Origin: Thaumarchaeota archaeon S13
GTDB lineage: Archaea; Thermoproteota; Nitrososphaeria; Nitrososphaerales; Nitrosopumilaceae
Reading direction: 5' to 3'
NCBI GenBank assembly: GCA_003724275.1
Contig: RHFA01000064.1
Location: 1 to 6,926, forward strand
DNA: 6,926 nucleotides
Shown here: positions 1 to 5,582 of the stretch, in pieces
Layout of the letters: every line of letters starts with the position of its first letter
Numbering within the stretch: the stretch's first letter is position 1
Notes under the pieces: model-generated
The model's input: the letters and a program-made list of their open reading frames with translations, nothing else
Told to the model about the DNA's origin: nothing
Databases searched by the model: none
Program-made: the position numbers and the translations under genes

Positions 1-160
1 CCCCAGGGCCGCCAGGGCGTGCGATCCTGAAATCATTTCTCCCCCCGCGTGGGGCACTCCAGAAATCGCGGCCCTGGCGTGGCCAGAACCGCCTCCCGGG
101 CGCGCGTCTTGGGGCGTGTTGTCCCAAAACCATGTCCGCCTGGGGCTCCCGGGGCGGCCT

Positions 161-274
161 GGGAGCCAGGATCGGCCCCACGGGGCCGCCAGGGCGTGCG
201 ATCCCGAAATCATTTCCCTCCTGGGAGGGAATTGCCCCAAAATCGCGCCCCGGGCCGGGGTTCCCGGGGCCGCA
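161..274. repeat. Repeat copy C (114 bp)
   Basis: This is the best-preserved unit. It contains GGCCCC (174-179) and GGGGCC (182-187) around a 2-base loop. An outer GGATCG (169-174) pairs with CGATCC (199-204). A perfect 8-bp stem is formed by TTCCCTCC (214-221) and GGAGGGAA (224-231) around TG. CCCCGG (248-253) and CCGGGG (255-260) flank one base; alternatively, CCCCGGG (248-254) can pair with CCCGGGG (263-269). The A/T-rich patches GAAATCATTT and CAAAATC stand out against the GC-rich background and are shared by the copies. Confidence 0.8.
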
Positions 275-388
275 GGGAGCCAGGATCGGCTCCACGAGGC
301 CGCCAGGGCGTGCGATCCCGAAATCATTTCCCTCCGGGGAGGGAATTGCCCCAAAATCGCGCCCCGGGCCGGGGCTCCGGGCCGTCCG
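275..388. repeat. Repeat copy D (114 bp)
   Basis: The first 100 bases differ from copy C at only three positions (291, 297 and 336 against 177, 183 and 222). The change at 336 falls in the 2-base loop of the central stem (328-335 with 338-345), so the 8-bp stem is unchanged. The changes at 291 and 297 weaken the first hairpin (one G-U pair, one mismatch). The last 14 bases drift from copy C with small shifts, marking the start of decay on the right side of the array. Confidence 0.78.
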
Positions 389-411
389 GAGGGCCAAGAT
401 CGGCTCCTGGA

Positions 412-530
412 TCCCTTTTGGGCGCGCTGCCCCGAGACTGCTGCCCCGGGAGGGCTCTTTGGGGCCTTTTGGGCCCCCACACAGGCGCGGGCGCAGCCAG
501 GCCGGCCGACCCGCGCCCCATGCGCTTAGC
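412..530. other. Gene-free spacer between repeat array and promoter
   Basis: No gene is supported here. The sequence is C/G-rich and contains the decamer CCTTTTGGGC twice (414-423 and 465-474). It also has a 6-bp inverted repeat, GGGGCC (461-466) with GGCCCC (472-477), around TTTTG. This could form a hairpin, but no T-tract follows it and there is no gene just upstream in the window to terminate, so it is not called a terminator. Confidence 0.5.
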
Positions 531-537
531 TTAATTA
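531..537 (+). promoter_or_regulatory. Archaeal TATA-like box for the membrane protein-ilvD pair
   Basis: TTAATTA is the only A/T-rich heptamer in a long GC-rich stretch. Its centre lies 30 bases before the ATG at 564. Archaeal TATA boxes usually sit about 26-27 bases before the transcription start, which would put that start at about 560-562, giving a leader of only a few bases. No convincing factor B element is visible before it. The position is inferred from spacing and composition. Confidence 0.55.
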
Positions 538-563
538 GGGAGATCGGCGTCGGCGGCCCAGAA

Positions 564-1163
564 ATGGGCAAAAAGGCGCGCCGCGAGCGCGTGGAGAAGC
601 GCGAGACGTTTGCCGCAAAGCGGAGCAAGGCAAAGAGGAAGAACCTGCTCATAGCCGCCGGCGCCATGGCCGCCGTGGGGGCCATCGTGGCCTATGCGGC
701 GATCTCGTTTGTGAGCACGGCCGGCAACCTGCCCGGCGCGCCCCCGGGCGCCGGCCCGCTCGGAGGCGAGCACGAGCACGCCTCGATACTCACGCTCATC
801 CACGGGGACCGCTTTGGGTACTCAGCGCAGCCCTACCAGGTCCAGGACAACTGGATACACTTTGAGAACCAGGACGGGACGACGATACACCGCCACGCCG
901 CAAACGTCACGCTCGGATACCTCTTTGACACGCTCGACGTCGAGCTCAACGACGAATGCTATGTGTTCCCCGACAATGCGCGCGAGTTTTGCACAAACGA
1001 CGAGTACTCGCTCAAGTTCTATGTCAACGGCGAAAAGGTGCCCGGCATATCCGAATATGTCGTGGAGGACGGCGACCGCATACTCATATCGTACGGCGGC
1101 GAGGACGACGACGAGATCGCCGAGCAGCTCGCCAGGCTTGGGGACCAGCCCATCCTGAGCTGA
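564..1163 (+). CDS. Membrane-anchored protein with His/Cys-containing outer domain, function unknown
   Basis: The protein has 199 residues. Residues 1-27 are strongly basic (KKARRERVEKRE, then KAKRKN). Residues 28-50 form one hydrophobic helix, consistent with an N-in signal anchor. A Gly/Pro-rich linker (54-68) leads to a globular domain at about 70-180 with an acidic tail (EDDDE). Seen in the outer domain are His70, His72, His80, His99, His109 and His111, plus Cys132 and Cys143, which could form a disulfide or join a metal site. The segment LKFYVNGEKVPG...DGDRILISYGG resembles the last strands of a beta-grasp (ThiS/MoaD/ubiquitin-like) fold, but this is only a pattern impression. ATG 564 is chosen because the basic segment and TATA box fit it; the frame stays open upstream only by running into the repeats. 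I recall similar proteins as conserved hypotheticals in ammonia-oxidising archaea, but I have not checked this. ilvD follows after one base, so the two are probably cotranscribed. Confidence 0.82.
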   Translation: MGKKARRERVEKRETFAAKRSKAKRKNLLIAAGAMAAVGAIVAYAAISFVSTAGNLPGAPPGAGPLGGEHEHASILTLIHGDRFGYSAQPYQVQDNWIHFENQDGTTIHRHAANVTLGYLFDTLDVELNDECYVFPDNAREFCTNDEYSLKFYVNGEKVPGISEYVVEDGDRILISYGGEDDDEIAEQLARLGDQPILS

Positions 1164-1164
1164 C

Positions 1165-2868
1165 ATGCCGCCTGGCCACGCCGACCGGCGCGCGCGAACC
1201 ATATCTAGCCGCAACGTCGTCGAGGGTCCGGCGCGCGCGCCGCACCGCGCAATGTACAAGGCCATGGGCCTGCGCGACGAGGACATTGCGAGGCCGTTCG
1301 TCGGCGTGTCGCACACCGGCAACGAGGCGACTCCGTGCAACATGCACCTCGGCCGCCTCGCCGGCAGCGCAAGGGCCGGCGTGGCCCGCGCCGGCGCGAC
1401 GCCACGCGAGTTTGCGACAATAGCCGTGAGCGACGGGATCGCCATGGGCCACGAGGGCATGAAGTCCTCGCTCGTCAGCCGCGAGGTCATAGCGGACTCG
1501 ATAGAGCTAATGGTCAGGGCCCACCAGTACGACGCCCTAGTCGGCATTGCCGGATGCGACAAGAGCCTTCCGGGGACGATGATGGCCATGGCGCGCCTCG
1601 ACGTGCCGTCGGTCTTTGTGTACGGCGGGACGATAATGCCCGGCATACTCGACGAGCGCAAGCTCACCATACAGGACGTCTACGAGGCAGTCGGCGCGCA
1701 CAGCGCCGGCACGCTCTCGGCCGCAGAGCTCGGGGAGATAGAGGACCACGCGTGCCCAGGCGCGGGCTCTTGCGGCGGCATGTTCACGGCAAACACGATG
1801 GCCACGATATCCGAGGCGATCGGCCTAGCGCTGCCTGGAAGCGCCTCTCCGCCGGCCGAGGGCGCCGCGCGCGAGCGCGCGTGCGAGGAGGCCGGCGCGG
1901 CGTGCGTCGCGCTGCTAGAGTCCGGCACGCGCCCGAGCGACATACTCACCTTTGGCGCCTTTGAGAACGCGATCGCCGCGCTAAACGCCGTCGGCGGATC
2001 GACGAACGCCATACTCCACCTCCTCGCGCTCGCAGCCGAGGCCGGCGTGAGGCTGACATATGACGACTTTGAGCGCGTGCGCAAGAGGACGCCGCACATC
2101 GCCGACATGAAGCCCGGCGGCAGCCATGTCATGCTCGACCTTGACGCAGTCGGCGGCATCCCGTACGTGCTGCGCTGCCTCCTGGACCGCGGCCTCCTCA
2201 ACGGCGGGTGCCTCACGGTGACTGGGCGCACGATTGCCCAAAACCTCGAGTCCGTCCGCGCCGGCGGGCCGCAGGACGTCGTCAGGGACGCCGGCGCGCC
2301 CATACACCCGAGCGGGACGGCCGTCATACTGCGCGGGACGCTCGCGCCAGAGGGCGCCGTCGTAAAGACGTCCGGCGTCAGGATTTCCGGGTTTTCCGGC
2401 ACGGCAAGGGTGTTTGAGCGCGAGGAGCCGGCCTTTGAGGCCGTCTCGCGCGGCGAGATAGCCGCAGGCGACGTCGTCGTCATACGCTACGAGGGGCCGC
2501 GCGGCGGGCCGGGCATGCGCGAGATGCTCGCCGTGACTGCGGCGATCGCCGGCCAGGGCCTCGGCGAGGCCGTCGCGATGGTCACCGACGGAAGGTTTTC
2601 GGGCGCGACGCGCGGGTTTATGGTCGGCCACGTGGCGCCGGAGGCCTTTGTCGGCGGCAACATTGCGCTCGTGCGCGACGGGGATCCCATATCGATCAGC
2701 ACGGCGAGGGGAACGATAGACGTCGGCGTCGACGGCGCAGAGCTTGACAGGAGGCGGCGGGCCTGGAGGGCGCCGGAGCCAAACTACGCCTCTGGCGCGC
2801 TTGCAAAGTACGCCTCGCTGGTCGGCTCGGCGGCGCGTGGCGCCGTGACGAGGCCGGCGGCAGCCTAG
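1165..2868 (+). CDS. ilvD: Dihydroxy-acid dehydratase (EC 4.2.1.9)
   Basis: The enzyme dehydrates 2,3-dihydroxy-isovalerate and 2,3-dihydroxy-3-methylvalerate to the 2-keto acids used for valine, leucine and isoleucine synthesis in the cytoplasm. At 567 residues it has normal length for the IlvD/Edd family. Family blocks are clear: TGNEATPCNMH (Cys58), SDGIAMGHEGMKSS (from 89), GCDKSLPG (Cys131, Lys133), CPGAGSCGGMFTANTM (Cys197, Cys203), GGSTNAILHL, VTDGRFSGATRG (Ser479) and a C-terminal KYASLVGSAARGAVT. Cys58, Cys131 and Cys203 match the three-cysteine pattern of [2Fe-2S] members. Ser479 corresponds to the proposed catalytic serine, and the lysine after Cys-Asp is the one carbamylated to bind Mg2+ in studied relatives. 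ATG 1165 lies one base after the preceding stop. The first 12 residues or so look non-conserved, but no nearer ATG exists before Met30. No promoter of its own is visible. Its stop overlaps the stop of the opposing small gene. Confidence 0.97.
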   Translation: MPPGHADRRARTISSRNVVEGPARAPHRAMYKAMGLRDEDIARPFVGVSHTGNEATPCNMHLGRLAGSARAGVARAGATPREFATIAVSDGIAMGHEGMKSSLVSREVIADSIELMVRAHQYDALVGIAGCDKSLPGTMMAMARLDVPSVFVYGGTIMPGILDERKLTIQDVYEAVGAHSAGTLSAAELGEIEDHACPGAGSCGGMFTANTMATISEAIGLALPGSASPPAEGAARERACEEAGAACVALLESGTRPSDILTFGAFENAIAALNAVGGSTNAILHLLALAAEAGVRLTYDDFERVRKRTPHIADMKPGGSHVMLDLDAVGGIPYVLRCLLDRGLLNGGCLTVTGRTIAQNLESVRAGGPQDVVRDAGAPIHPSGTAVILRGTLAPEGAVVKTSGVRISGFSGTARVFEREEPAFEAVSRGEIAAGDVVVIRYEGPRGGPGMREMLAVTAAIAGQGLGEAVAMVTDGRFSGATRGFMVGHVAPEAFVGGNIALVRDGDPISISTARGTIDVGVDGAELDRRRRAWRAPEPNYASGALAKYASLVGSAARGAVTRPAAA

Positions 2869-3092
2869 GCCCCGCGGACGCGCAGGTGCGAGTCGCAGAG
2901 CATCATCGAGACGCCCCCCTCGGAGGAGGCCGTGACTGCCGCGCCGTCGCCCACGCCCCGCCCGCAGACGGCGCACTCAAAGGGCACTATGGTTCCCGTG
3001 ACGGCGGCCCGCGCGTGGCGCGGCCGCCTGAGCATCATCTGGCTCATGCCGCAGGGGCCGGATTTGGGGGTATAAAAGTCATACCGTACCAT
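2865..3092 (-). CDS. Small CxxC/CxxH putative zinc-binding protein
   Basis: The 75-residue product starts MVRYDFYTPK and carries Cys14, a CAVC motif (Cys40, Cys43) and CDSH (Cys66, His69). The two knuckles are 22 residues apart, a spacing suited to a single zinc site, and the protein is too small for an enzyme domain. The middle segment (RRPRHARAAVTG) is basic. ATG 3092 is preferred over the in-frame ATG at 3161, which would start inside the end of cofH. The gene lies 38 bases after cofH on the same strand, so it could be the last cistron of that operon. Its TAG stop (2867-2865) shares bases with the ilvD TAG, a 4-bp convergent overlap. No specific function is recognised; nucleic-acid binding or protein-protein contact are possibilities only. 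The ordered Cys/His spacing and the strand fit argue that it is real. Confidence 0.7.
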   Translation of the reverse strand: MVRYDFYTPKSGPCGMSQMMLRRPRHARAAVTGTIVPFECAVCGRGVGDGAAVTASSEGGVSMMLCDSHLRVRGA

Positions 3093-3093
3093 T

Positions 3094-3125
3094 GCGTAAA
3101 ATACGCCCCATAACGGGGCTTTTCT
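3094..3125. promoter_or_regulatory. Overlapping inverted repeats between cofH and the small gene
   Basis: GCGTA-AAA-TACGC (3094-3106) is a perfect interrupted palindrome. GCCCC-ATAAC-GGGGC (3105-3119) is a second one, sharing bases 3105-3106. On the plus strand the second stem is followed by CTTTTCT, which is terminator-like for transcripts reading through from ilvD. On the minus strand it is followed by GTATTTTACGC, directly before the small gene's ATG. It could be a bidirectional terminator, an attenuator or a repressor site. The function is inferred and the symmetry is seen directly. Confidence 0.5.
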
Positions 3126-3130
3126 GTCCC

Positions 3131-4387
3131 TCAGGCGCGCCCAGGGCGCCCATAGCGCCACTTTGCGATCTTTACGAGCTCGGCGTACGAGCCAAACCCC
3201 GCCTCGGGGGCAGCGTCAAGCGCGCCCTCCTCCGAGTCGGCCTCGCGCGGGTAGCGGCGGGCCACGGCATAGTCGGTGAGGCGCTGCGCGGGCACGCGGC
3301 CGGCCTCGCGTATGGCGCGGCGGATCTGGGCCGGCCTCATCAGCTGCCCGTGGGCAGAGCCGGCTGACGTCGAGATGCTCTCGTTTATGAGCGTCCCGCC
3401 AAAGTCGTTGGCCCCCCAGTGGAGGAGGACGCGCGCGACGGCCGGCCCGTCCTTGACCCAGGACATCTGTATGTTGTCAATCTCGCCGGCGAGCATGATC
3501 CGCGCGATCGCGTGCGTCAGGAGGAGCTCCGGCGCGCCTGCGCCGGGCCTGGCCCCGAGCTCCTCGCGCGCGCCCAGCGGCGCCTCGTCGTGGACAAAGT
3601 TTAGCGGCACAAACTCGGTAAACCCGCGCGTCTCGCGCTGGATGGACCGTATGAGCGCGATGTGGCGCGTGCGCTCGATGGCCGTCTCGACGTGGCCGAA
3701 CATCATCGTCGACGTTGTGCGTATGCCTGCGCGATGCGCGGCGCGGACCACGCGTATCCAGTCGTCGACGCTAATGCGCCCCGGTGATATGCGGTCGCGG
3801 ACCGACTGGTCGAGTATCTCGGCGGACGTGCCGGGCAGCGACCCGACGCCGGCGGCGGCCAGGCGCGCGACAAACTCCTCTACCTTGACGCCGGCGGCGC
3901 GCGCGCCATAGAGAACCTCCTCGGGGGAGAAGGCATGTATGTGGATTCCCGGAGCGGCGTTCCTGACTGCCCCGCACACGCGCTCATAGAGGTCGGGCTC
4001 CATGTCCGGCGGCAGGCCCGCCTGTATGCAGACCTCCGTGGCCCCCATGCGCTGCGCCTCGGCTGCGCGCCTCGCAATCTCCTCGACGGGGAGCATGTAC
4101 CCCTCCTCCGTGCGGTGGTCGCGGCTGAACGCGCAGAACAGGCACCTCTTGACGCAGACGTTGGTAAAGTTGATGTTGCGGTTGATGACGTACGTCACCG
4201 TGTCCCCGCACGCGCGCCGGCGCAGCTCGTCGGCGGCCATGCCGACGAGGTGCATGTCCACGCCGCGCGCGCCATAGAGGGCGGCTGCGTCCTCGGCGGA
4301 GACCTCCTCGCCGGCGAGTGCGGCCTCGAGCGTGGCGGCTATGGCGGGGTCTGCGCGCGCGGCGAGCGCGCCTAGCGCGCGGCTCAT
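3131..4387 (-). CDS. cofH: 5-amino-6-(D-ribitylamino)uracil-L-tyrosine 4-hydroxyphenyl transferase (Fo synthase subunit 2)
   Basis: This radical SAM enzyme transfers the 4-hydroxybenzyl part of tyrosine to 5-amino-6-ribitylaminouracil, the first committed step to Fo and coenzyme F420. The product has 418 residues. The [4Fe-4S] cluster motif CVKRCLFC gives Cys78, Cys82 and Cys85 (CX3CX2C), preceded by the family segment YVINRNINFTNVC. Further CofH hallmarks are ATEVCIQAGLPPD, IHIHAFSPEEV, GVGSLPGTSAEIL, TTSTMMFGHVE, GFTEFVPLNFVH and NDFGGTL. MqnC and MqnE are related folds, but the adjacent cofG and these blocks favour CofH. The ATG at 4387 overlaps the cofG TGA (ATGA), implying translational coupling. 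The frame is open upstream to 4507 but only inside cofG. Length exceeds many methanogen CofH proteins (about 360); part of the excess is a C-terminal tail after YPREADSEEG that ends SYAELVKIAKWRYG. Confidence 0.95.
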   Translation of the reverse strand: MSRALGALAARADPAIAATLEAALAGEEVSAEDAAALYGARGVDMHLVGMAADELRRRACGDTVTYVINRNINFTNVCVKRCLFCAFSRDHRTEEGYMLPVEEIARRAAEAQRMGATEVCIQAGLPPDMEPDLYERVCGAVRNAAPGIHIHAFSPEEVLYGARAAGVKVEEFVARLAAAGVGSLPGTSAEILDQSVRDRISPGRISVDDWIRVVRAAHRAGIRTTSTMMFGHVETAIERTRHIALIRSIQRETRGFTEFVPLNFVHDEAPLGAREELGARPGAGAPELLLTHAIARIMLAGEIDNIQMSWVKDGPAVARVLLHWGANDFGGTLINESISTSAGSAHGQLMRPAQIRRAIREAGRVPAQRLTDYAVARRYPREADSEEGALDAAPEAGFGSYAELVKIAKWRYGRPGRA

Positions 4388-5574
4388 GGGCCTGTCCTCC
4401 AGCGCGGTCCGGCCACATACCCGTCGGCGTCTGCGACGGCGAGCGCTGCCTCGCGCAGGCGCGCAGGCAGGCCCGCGAGGCGCTCGGGGTATGCCGGAAA
4501 CCTGCACCTGAACTCCAGGCCCGCGGCGCGCGTGCGCGCCTCGACCTCGCGTATCTCCGGCCAGGCGTACTCGGGGTTTACGTGGTCTGGCGTGACTGGC
4601 GATATGCCGCCCCAGTCGTTAATCCCCGCGCCCAGGAGCGAGTCGTACGAGCGCGGCGTGAGGTTTGGCGGCGCCTGCACGTTCATCGACGGCAGCATGA
4701 GGCGCGTGATGGCGACGATCGCCTCGTGGTGGGCCGCGCCGGCCGGCGGCGCTCGCGCCATCGCAGTGAGGCCCTCGGGCCGAAAGTTTTGGACAATGAC
4801 CTCCTGTATGTGGCCCCCCGCCTCGGCAATCCTGCCAATCTCGGCGATCGACTCGATCGCCTCGGCGGGCGTCTCGCCAATCCCGACGAGGACGCCAGTC
4901 GTAGTCGCGATGCCCTCGCGGCCGGCGTCCTCTAGCGCGCGGACCCTCGCCTCGGGCCGCTTGCTCGGGGCCGCCTCGTGCGGCATTCCGGCCCCGCCGA
5001 GCCTCCCGCTTGACGTCTCTAGCATCATGCCCACGCTCATGTTCGTCTCGCGCAGCAGGCGCAGCTCGTCGCGCCGCAGGTTGCCGGCGTTTGTGTGCGG
5101 AAAGAGGCCGCACTCGAGGGCAATCTCCGAGCAGCGCGCGAGGTACTCGGCCGTGCTGCCGTGGCCCTCGCGGCGCAGCCAAGAGGCCGCCTCGGCGTAC
5201 CTCTCCTCGGGCCGCTCGCCGGCGACTAGCAGGGCCTCGACGCAGCCGTGGCGGCGCGCGTTCTCGAGCAGGGCCCTGACGGCGCGCTCGGGCATGAACG
5301 CCTCGCCTCCGGGGCCGGTCCTGTACGCACAGTACGAGCAGACGTCGCGGCAGAGCGTCGTCACGCTCACAAAGGCCTTTTTGGAGAACGACACGACACG
5401 GCCCGCCGACGCCGCGCGGGCCGCGCGGGCCGCCGCGCGCAGGCCAGAGGCGTCGCGCATCGCCTCACGGTACTCCTCTAGTGCCTCGCGCGCGCCCATC
5501 GGCCCGCGCGGGCCGCCCTCTAGCGCGCACTCGGCGCGCCTTCCCCCTGCCAACGCTGCGCGGTCCGGCGCCAT
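4384..5574 (-). CDS. cofG: 7,8-didemethyl-8-hydroxy-5-deazariboflavin synthase (Fo synthase subunit 1)
   Basis: This is the radical SAM partner of CofH. It cyclises the CofH product to Fo (EC 4.3.1.32). The product is 396 residues from the ATG at 5574. The cluster motif CRDVCSYC gives Cys75, Cys79 and Cys82, preceded by GRVVSFSKKAFVSVTTL, the standard CofG lead-in. Other family blocks are LLVAGERPEERY, LFPHTNAGNL, MLETSSGRL, TTGVLVGIGET, IQEVIVQNFRPE, PPNLTP and GINDWGGISPVTPDHVNPE. The first 25 residues are Ala/Arg/Gly-rich and not family-like. An in-frame ATG at 5499 (MGAREALEEY) would give about 371 residues and is a fair alternative start. ATG 5574 is kept because it lies 8 bases after the htrA stop, typical of a tight operon. 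No Shine-Dalgarno motif is clear, only a GGGG 2-3 bases upstream. Confidence 0.95.
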   Translation of the reverse strand: MAPDRAALAGGRRAECALEGGPRGPMGAREALEEYREAMRDASGLRAAARAARAASAGRVVSFSKKAFVSVTTLCRDVCSYCAYRTGPGGEAFMPERAVRALLENARRHGCVEALLVAGERPEERYAEAASWLRREGHGSTAEYLARCSEIALECGLFPHTNAGNLRRDELRLLRETNMSVGMMLETSSGRLGGAGMPHEAAPSKRPEARVRALEDAGREGIATTTGVLVGIGETPAEAIESIAEIGRIAEAGGHIQEVIVQNFRPEGLTAMARAPPAGAAHHEAIVAITRLMLPSMNVQAPPNLTPRSYDSLLGAGINDWGGISPVTPDHVNPEYAWPEIREVEARTRAAGLEFRCRFPAYPERLAGLPARLREAALAVADADGYVAGPRWRTGP

Positions 5575-5582
5575 GGCCCCAT

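Larger units (their letters stand above)
1..411. repeat. Degenerate tandem array, 114-bp unit, hairpin-rich
   Basis: Two nearly intact neighbouring units (161-274 and 275-388) are flanked by decayed ones. On the left, 1-70 matches the unit at an offset of 177 bases and runs off the window edge. A shortened copy lies at about 75-160, recognisable from the CCCAAAA block at 123 that aligns with 236. On the right, 388-411 begins a further copy (GATCGGCTCC at 399-407 and around) that then diverges. Each good unit holds several inverted repeats, described in the copy entries. Because 114 is a multiple of three and the units lack stops, all plus frames stay open and give repeated peptides. This looks like a by-product of base composition, since no frame resembles a known protein. 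Possible identities are a repeat family dispersed in the genome, a structured RNA or a protein-binding array. The sequence alone does not decide. Confidence 0.8.

Noticed and set aside
1..411. CRISPR array
   Set aside because: The repeated unit is 114 bp with similarity across its full length. There are no short identical repeats with unique spacers and no cas genes.
461..477. Intrinsic terminator with stem GGGGCC/GGCCCC
   Set aside because: The T-run is in the loop and not after the stem, and no plus-strand gene ends just before it.
49..534. Long open frames through the repeats with repeated Arg/Pro/Gly peptides
   Set aside because: All three plus frames are open because the GC-rich repeat unit is 114 bases (38 codons) and has no stops. 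None has a recognisable domain, and their composition follows the DNA repeats.
132..563. Extended N-terminus of the membrane protein starting in the repeat array
   Set aside because: The frame is open, but it would cross the TATA-like box and put 144 low-complexity residues before a normal basic signal anchor.
822..2976. Long minus-strand frames opposite the membrane protein gene and ilvD
   Set aside because: They are antisense to a certain gene with all family motifs. Long shadow frames are expected at this GC content, and their products show no domain.
3071..3078. TATAAAAG, a near-perfect TATA box on the plus strand
   Set aside because: It lies inside the small minus-strand gene, encoding part of DFYTPK, and no plus-strand gene starts 25-40 bases downstream.
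4388..4507. Longer CofH start (ATG 4507)
   Set aside because: It lies wholly within the cofG 3' end and gives an Arg/Pro-rich extension. The ATGA junction at 4387-4384 is a better start.
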